Below are positions 7,200 through 10,035 of a stretch of 10,035 bases of DNA, piece by piece. Within the stretch, counting starts at the first letter, position 1, and each line of letters opens with the position of its first letter. The notes below the pieces were generated by a model that made no database searches, was not told the DNA's origin, and worked only from the letters and a program-made list of their open reading frames with translations. The stretch is taken from positions 1-10,035 of the forward strand of contig JAIFKN010000183.1 in the NCBI GenBank assembly GCA_020049615.1, written 5' to 3'. The stretch is from a bacterium (GTDB lineage Bacteria; Planctomycetota; UBA11346). A program made the position numbers and the translations under genes.

Positions 7200-8450
7200 A
7201 TGCAGCCTGCCACCGTCGCCAGCGACCACGTCATCATCCGTGGCCTTGCGAGCCGCAAACGCGAGATCGGCCTGCTGCCGCGCCAGAGCGAGACGATCCG
7301 TCGCTGGACCGATCTCAACGTCTTACGTCCGGTGCGGCCGCAGGTGCTGATCTTCCAGATCCCGTGGCACGAGTTCGAGGAGGTCGATGCGGCGGAACTG
7401 CAACCGCGCTGCAGCGATCCATGGCTGCGCGAGGTCGAGACCAACCTGCGCCGCGAGCTGTACCAGTGGGAGCGCTTCCCCGGCGACATGGTGGTCGACC
7501 CGTTCCTGACCTGTCCGCTGGTCGGCGGACCGACCTCAGTGTACGCAGACTACGGCATCCAGGCCGACGAGGTGCGCAAGGAGGGGGCACATGACGTGCA
7601 GTTCACCCCGATCATCGCCTCGCCCGCCGACGTCGAGCGCATCCGCATGCCCAGGGTGTGGGTCGATCACGAGGAGACCGAGCGCAAGCGCAAAGCGCTC
7701 GAAGAGGCGGTCGACGGCGCCATCCCAGTGCGGGTGCAGGGCATCACCACCCAGTGGCACACCCCGTGGGACATGGCGGTGCGCTGGTACGGCGTCGAAC
7801 GCCTGATGTACGATCTGATCGACAAGCCCGAGCTGGTCGCGGCGGTGTGCGGGCGGATGTGCGAGATCACCGGCCAGGTCCTCGATGAGCAGGAGCGCCT
7901 CGGCATGCTCGACGTCGGCAACGGCAACTGGCTGGTCGGCTCGGGCGGCCTCGGCTGCAGCGACCAGCTGCCGACACGGCTGGACGGCCGCCGCGCCACC
8001 GCGCGCGACCAGTGGGGCTGTGGCAATGCGCAGATCTTCTCCGAGGTGTCGGCGGCGATGCATGAGGAGTTCTCGCTGCGCTTCGAGCGCCCGGTGATGG
8101 AACGCTTCGGCCTGTCCTACTACGGCTGCTGCGAACCACTGCACCGCAAGATCGCCATGCTGCGCAGCATCAGGAACCTGCGCAAGATCTCGATGAGCCC
8201 GAAGGCCGATCTGCGCGTCGCCGCCGCCGCGGTCGGGCGCGACTACGTCCTGTCGTTCAAGCCGAACCCGGCGCATGTCGCCAGCGACGACTTCGACGAG
8301 GCCCTGGTGCGCGCCTATCTGCGCCAAGCGGTGGCCGACATGCGCGGCTGCAGCAGCGAAATCATATTCAAGGACCTCACCACTGTACGCCGCGATCCCG
8401 CCCGGCTGCAGCGCTGGGAGCAGTTGGCGATGGAGGCGGCGCAGGGGTGA
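7200..8450 (+). CDS. Divergent uroporphyrinogen decarboxylase (URO-D)-like protein
   Basis: The 416-residue product resembles the URO-D/methyltransferase superfamily subgroup common in PVC bacteria rather than heme-pathway HemE. The recognisable parts are PVRVQGITTQWHTPWDMAVRWYG (176-198), the helix YDLIDKPELVAAVCGRM (204-220), the late motif YYGCCEPLHRKI (307-318) and the following LRSIRNLRKISMSPKADL (321-338). In the family the late motif sits at the C-terminal end of the barrel, where corrinoid/CoM methyltransferase relatives carry an HxCG zinc site. Here C310, C311 and H315 are candidate metal ligands, which is inference. The N-terminal PVWxMRQAGR motif that binds the porphyrin carboxylates in HemE is not seen, so tetrapyrrole decarboxylation is unlikely. 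No corrinoid-binding protein is adjacent. There is no signal peptide, so it should be cytoplasmic. Sitting between a dioxygenase and a GH28 gene, it probably handles the same substrate. Superfamily placement is fairly secure; function is unknown. Confidence 0.85.
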   Translation: MQPATVASDHVIIRGLASRKREIGLLPRQSETIRRWTDLNVLRPVRPQVLIFQIPWHEFEEVDAAELQPRCSDPWLREVETNLRRELYQWERFPGDMVVDPFLTCPLVGGPTSVYADYGIQADEVRKEGAHDVQFTPIIASPADVERIRMPRVWVDHEETERKRKALEEAVDGAIPVRVQGITTQWHTPWDMAVRWYGVERLMYDLIDKPELVAAVCGRMCEITGQVLDEQERLGMLDVGNGNWLVGSGGLGCSDQLPTRLDGRRATARDQWGCGNAQIFSEVSAAMHEEFSLRFERPVMERFGLSYYGCCEPLHRKIAMLRSIRNLRKISMSPKADLRVAAAAVGRDYVLSFKPNPAHVASDDFDEALVRAYLRQAVADMRGCSSEIIFKDLTTVRRDPARLQRWEQLAMEAAQG

Positions 8451-8492
8451 TTGCCGGCAGCCCTCGCCGCATTGCGGCCGAAGGCCAGGCGC

Positions 8493-8497
8493 GAGGA
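8493..8497 (+). promoter_or_regulatory. Ribosome binding site for the GH28 gene
   Basis: GAGGA lies 7 bases before ATG 8505. It selects this start over the in-frame TTG at 8451, which directly abuts the upstream stop, and over the next codon, ATG 8508. Confidence 0.7.
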
Positions 8498-8504
8498 TGC
8501 AGGC

Positions 8505-9836
8505 ATGATGTCCGCCCCTGACGATCCCTGGCAGTCCATCGCCGCGCCACTGGCGGCGATGGCCGGACCACGCATTCCCGCCGGGACGCTGCTGGCCGAT
8601 CCGCCGGCAGCCGGCGAGGACGCCCTGCCCTCCCTGCGCGCCGCCATCGCGCGCTGCCACGCCAGTGGCGGCGGGCGCGTGGTCGTGCCGCCCGGCGAGC
8701 ACCTGCTCCGCGGGCCGCTGGTGCTGCTCAGCCGGATCGAGGTCCACCTGCAGCGCGGTTGCACCCTGCGCTTCAGCGGCGAGCCCGCCGACTTCCTGCC
8801 GCCCGTCTTCCAGCGCTGGGAAGGCACCGAGGCGCTGTCGCACTCCCCGCTCATCACCGCGCACGGGGCCACCGACATCGCCCTGACCGGCGCAGGATGC
8901 ATCGATGGCCAGGGCAGCCGCGTCTTCGCCGGTTGGCAGCCGCAGCAAGGCCCGGACCAGGAACGGCTGCGCCAGTTCGGCCGCGACGGTCAGCCGGTGG
9001 ATGGTCGCGTGTTCGGCACGGGCACCCGGCTGCGCCCCAGCCTGTTCCAGCCCATCGCCTGCGAGCGCGTGCTGCTCTCCGGCGTCACCCTGCGCGATGC
9101 GCCGTTCTGGGTCATCCATCCGACCTATTGCCGGCAGGTGATCGTGCGCGGCGTGACCGTGGACAGCCTCAACCACAACAACGACGGCTGCGATCCCGAT
9201 TCGTGCGAGGAGGTCCTGGTGGAGGGCTGCACCTTCAGCACTGGCGACGACGCCATGGCGATCAAGGCGGGACGCGATGCCGACGCCTGGCGGGTCGGGC
9301 GTCCGACACGGCGGGTGCTGGTACGCGGCTGCACCCTGCGCTCGCGCATCAACGGCCTGTGCATCGGCAGCGAGATGAGCGGTGGGGTGTCCGAGGTGTT
9401 CATGGAGGACTGCCGCATCGAGACCGCCGCGTCGGTCCTGTATCTCAAGGGCAATCGCGATCGCGGAGGGGCGATCGATGGCGTTCATATGCGCCGGATC
9501 GAGGTCGGCCGCGCCGAAGTGGCAGTGATCCGTTTCGAGCCCAACTACAAGGGACGGGGCGCCGGCTGCCATCCCCCCGCCATGCGTCGCGTACGTATCG
9601 CGGATGTGCACTGCCGCACCGCGGACGCCTTCGGGCTGTTCATCGACGGCGATCCCGAGCTGCCGGTCGAGGACGTGCTCCTGTCGCGCATCGTCATCGA
9701 TGAGGCCCGGCATCCCTTGTGGCTGCGCCATGCCCGCGGCGTGCGCTGCGACCAGGTGCGGATCAACGGTGCGGAGATCCCCGCCGAGCCCTCCGTGCAG
9801 CCGCCCGGGTCCGAGCCGCCGCCGCTGCGCATGTAG
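8505..9836 (+). CDS. Glycoside hydrolase family 28-like (polygalacturonase-type) right-handed beta-helix protein
   Basis: The 443-residue product (ATG 8505, preceded by GAGGA) fits bacterial GH28 along its whole length. The N-terminal region has the usual LRAAIARCHASGGGRVVVPPGEHLLRGPL (44-72) and the ADFLPPVFQRWEG block (95-107). The helix core has NNDGCDPDSC (225-234), STGDDAMAIKAG (245-256), NGLCIGSEMSGGV (283-295) and LYLKGNRDRGG (312-322). Classical GH28 active sites use NTD, DD, GHG and RIK. Here the three aspartates are kept (D227, D248, D249), but the GHG His is I282 and the RIK Arg is Y313, with K315 retained. This argues against ordinary endo-polygalacturonase activity and for an exo-acting or different uronide/rhamnoside specificity, as in other GH28 branches. 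No signal peptide is visible, so it probably works in the cytoplasm on imported oligosaccharides. The C-terminus is Pro-rich and ends normally. Confidence 0.92.
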   Translation: MMSAPDDPWQSIAAPLAAMAGPRIPAGTLLADPPAAGEDALPSLRAAIARCHASGGGRVVVPPGEHLLRGPLVLLSRIEVHLQRGCTLRFSGEPADFLPPVFQRWEGTEALSHSPLITAHGATDIALTGAGCIDGQGSRVFAGWQPQQGPDQERLRQFGRDGQPVDGRVFGTGTRLRPSLFQPIACERVLLSGVTLRDAPFWVIHPTYCRQVIVRGVTVDSLNHNNDGCDPDSCEEVLVEGCTFSTGDDAMAIKAGRDADAWRVGRPTRRVLVRGCTLRSRINGLCIGSEMSGGVSEVFMEDCRIETAASVLYLKGNRDRGGAIDGVHMRRIEVGRAEVAVIRFEPNYKGRGAGCHPPAMRRVRIADVHCRTADAFGLFIDGDPELPVEDVLLSRIVIDEARHPLWLRHARGVRCDQVRINGAEIPAEPSVQPPGSEPPPLRM

Positions 9837-9861
9837 CGGGATGGTAACAACTCAGGCCGAG

Positions 9862-9884
9862 GCCCCGTCTCGCAGCGATGGGGC
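9862..9884. repeat. Hairpin A downstream of the GH28 gene
   Basis: GCCCCGTC pairs with GATGGGGC (8 pairs including one G-T) around a 7-base loop, 25 bases after the GH28 stop. It may stop or stabilise the cassette transcript, but there is no following T tract, so it is not a standard intrinsic terminator. Confidence 0.5.
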
Positions 9885-9886
9885 TG

Positions 9887-9900
9887 CCGCCGAGCGGCGG
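9887..9900. repeat. Hairpin B, short GC palindrome
   Basis: CCGCC pairs with GGCGG around a GAGC loop, directly after hairpin A. In DNA this GC-rich such a short palindrome could arise by chance; it is noted because three other hairpins flank it within 90 bases. Confidence 0.4.
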
Positions 9901-9901
9901 T

Positions 9902-9933
9902 GGGCGGATATAATGGGCGAAGCCCATCCGCCC
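9902..9933. repeat. Hairpin C, nested palindrome with GAA loop
   Basis: The outer arms GGGCGG (9902-9907) and CCGCCC (9928-9933) and the inner arms ATGGGC (9913-9918) and GCCCAT (9922-9927) stack around a GAA loop, with ATATA (9908-9912) bulged on one side. An alternative pairing is GGGCGGAT with ATCCGCCC. The form resembles dispersed intergenic palindromes of the GGGCGGAT...ATCCGCCC kind that I recall from proteobacterial genomes; whether it is repeated in this genome cannot be seen here. Confidence 0.6.
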
Positions 9934-9934
9934 G

Positions 9935-9953
9935 CGGTTTCGGAACGAAACCG
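9935..9953. repeat. Hairpin D, perfect 8-bp stem with GAA loop
   Basis: CGGTTTCG and CGAAACCG are exact reverse complements separated by GAA. It begins two bases after hairpin C and shares its loop sequence, suggesting that C and D form one structured element. No T tract follows on either strand. Confidence 0.7.
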
Positions 9954-10035
9954 AGCTGCGACAAAGATACTACCACCGAATCAAGACCTTCTTTGCAGTT
10001 CATGCCGTAGGGATAGGCTACCCGACGAGCCGATC
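9954..10035. other. Lower-GC terminal segment without a recognised gene
   Basis: These 82 bases contain 43 G/C (about 52%) against roughly 70% in the genes to the left. A weak stem joins CTG and CAAAG (9956-9966) to CTTTGCAG (9991-9998). On the minus strand one frame is open from the window edge (10034) to a TGA at 9981-9983, giving 17 residues ending RHELQRRS. This could be the end of a convergent gene, but it is too short to call. Confidence 0.4.

Noticed and set aside
7536..9731. 731-residue open frame on the minus strand opposite the URO-D-like and GH28 genes
   Set aside because: It is antisense to two genes with clear family motifs, and crosses the gap between them. Long spurious frames are expected in DNA this GC-rich; its Ala/Gly/His/Asp-rich translation shows no recognisable domain.
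9935..9953. Hairpin D as a rho-independent terminator or ribozyme stem
   Set aside because: No T run follows on either strand, and no conserved hammerhead or other ribozyme core (for example CTGATGA) is nearby.

Overview
The window is GC-rich bacterial DNA (roughly 70% G+C by eye), densely coding, with six genes and one gene fragment. The family mix points to the Planctomycetota/Lentisphaerota/Verrucomicrobiota (PVC) group. A DUF4175-like membrane coiled-coil protein followed by a prenyltransferase/squalene-oxidase-repeat protein is a planctomycete-type pair. An AraC regulator beside a phytanoyl-CoA-type dioxygenase, a divergent uroporphyrinogen-decarboxylase-like protein and a family 28 glycosidase is typical of carbohydrate-rich PVC genomes. 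This assignment is inference from gene families; there is no rRNA or marker gene in the window.

Left half (1-5438, plus strand): the 3' end of an RND efflux pump inner-membrane gene, then after 60 bases a large envelope protein (three N-terminal membrane spans, long helical region, two Gly-rich linkers), whose stop overlaps the GTG start of a secreted alpha/alpha-toroid protein. The last two look translationally coupled and probably act together at the cell envelope. The RND gene may be only a neighbour.

Right half (5502-9836): an AraC-family regulator on the minus strand faces away from a plus-strand series of dioxygenase, URO-D-like protein and GH28 protein. The 76-base gap between the regulator and the dioxygenase is the obvious shared control region. 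The dioxygenase and URO-D-like genes are 11 bases apart with a Shine-Dalgarno site over the upstream stop codon, and GH28 follows after 54 bases with its own good Shine-Dalgarno site. The set reads as a small, locally regulated cytoplasmic cassette for an unidentified glycan or glycoside. The GH28 protein keeps the acidic active-site residues but lacks the His and Arg of classical polygalacturonases, so its substrate is unlikely to be plain polygalacturonate.

The 3' end (9837-10035) is non-coding as far as can be seen. It carries four consecutive hairpins, two of them near-perfect with GAA loops, and then drops to about 52% G+C up to the window edge, which suggests a palindromic repeat element or the edge of different DNA. 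No tRNA, rRNA, CRISPR array or complete insertion sequence was seen. The best candidates for something undescribed are the AraC/dioxygenase/URO-D-like/GH28 cassette and the terminal hairpin cluster.
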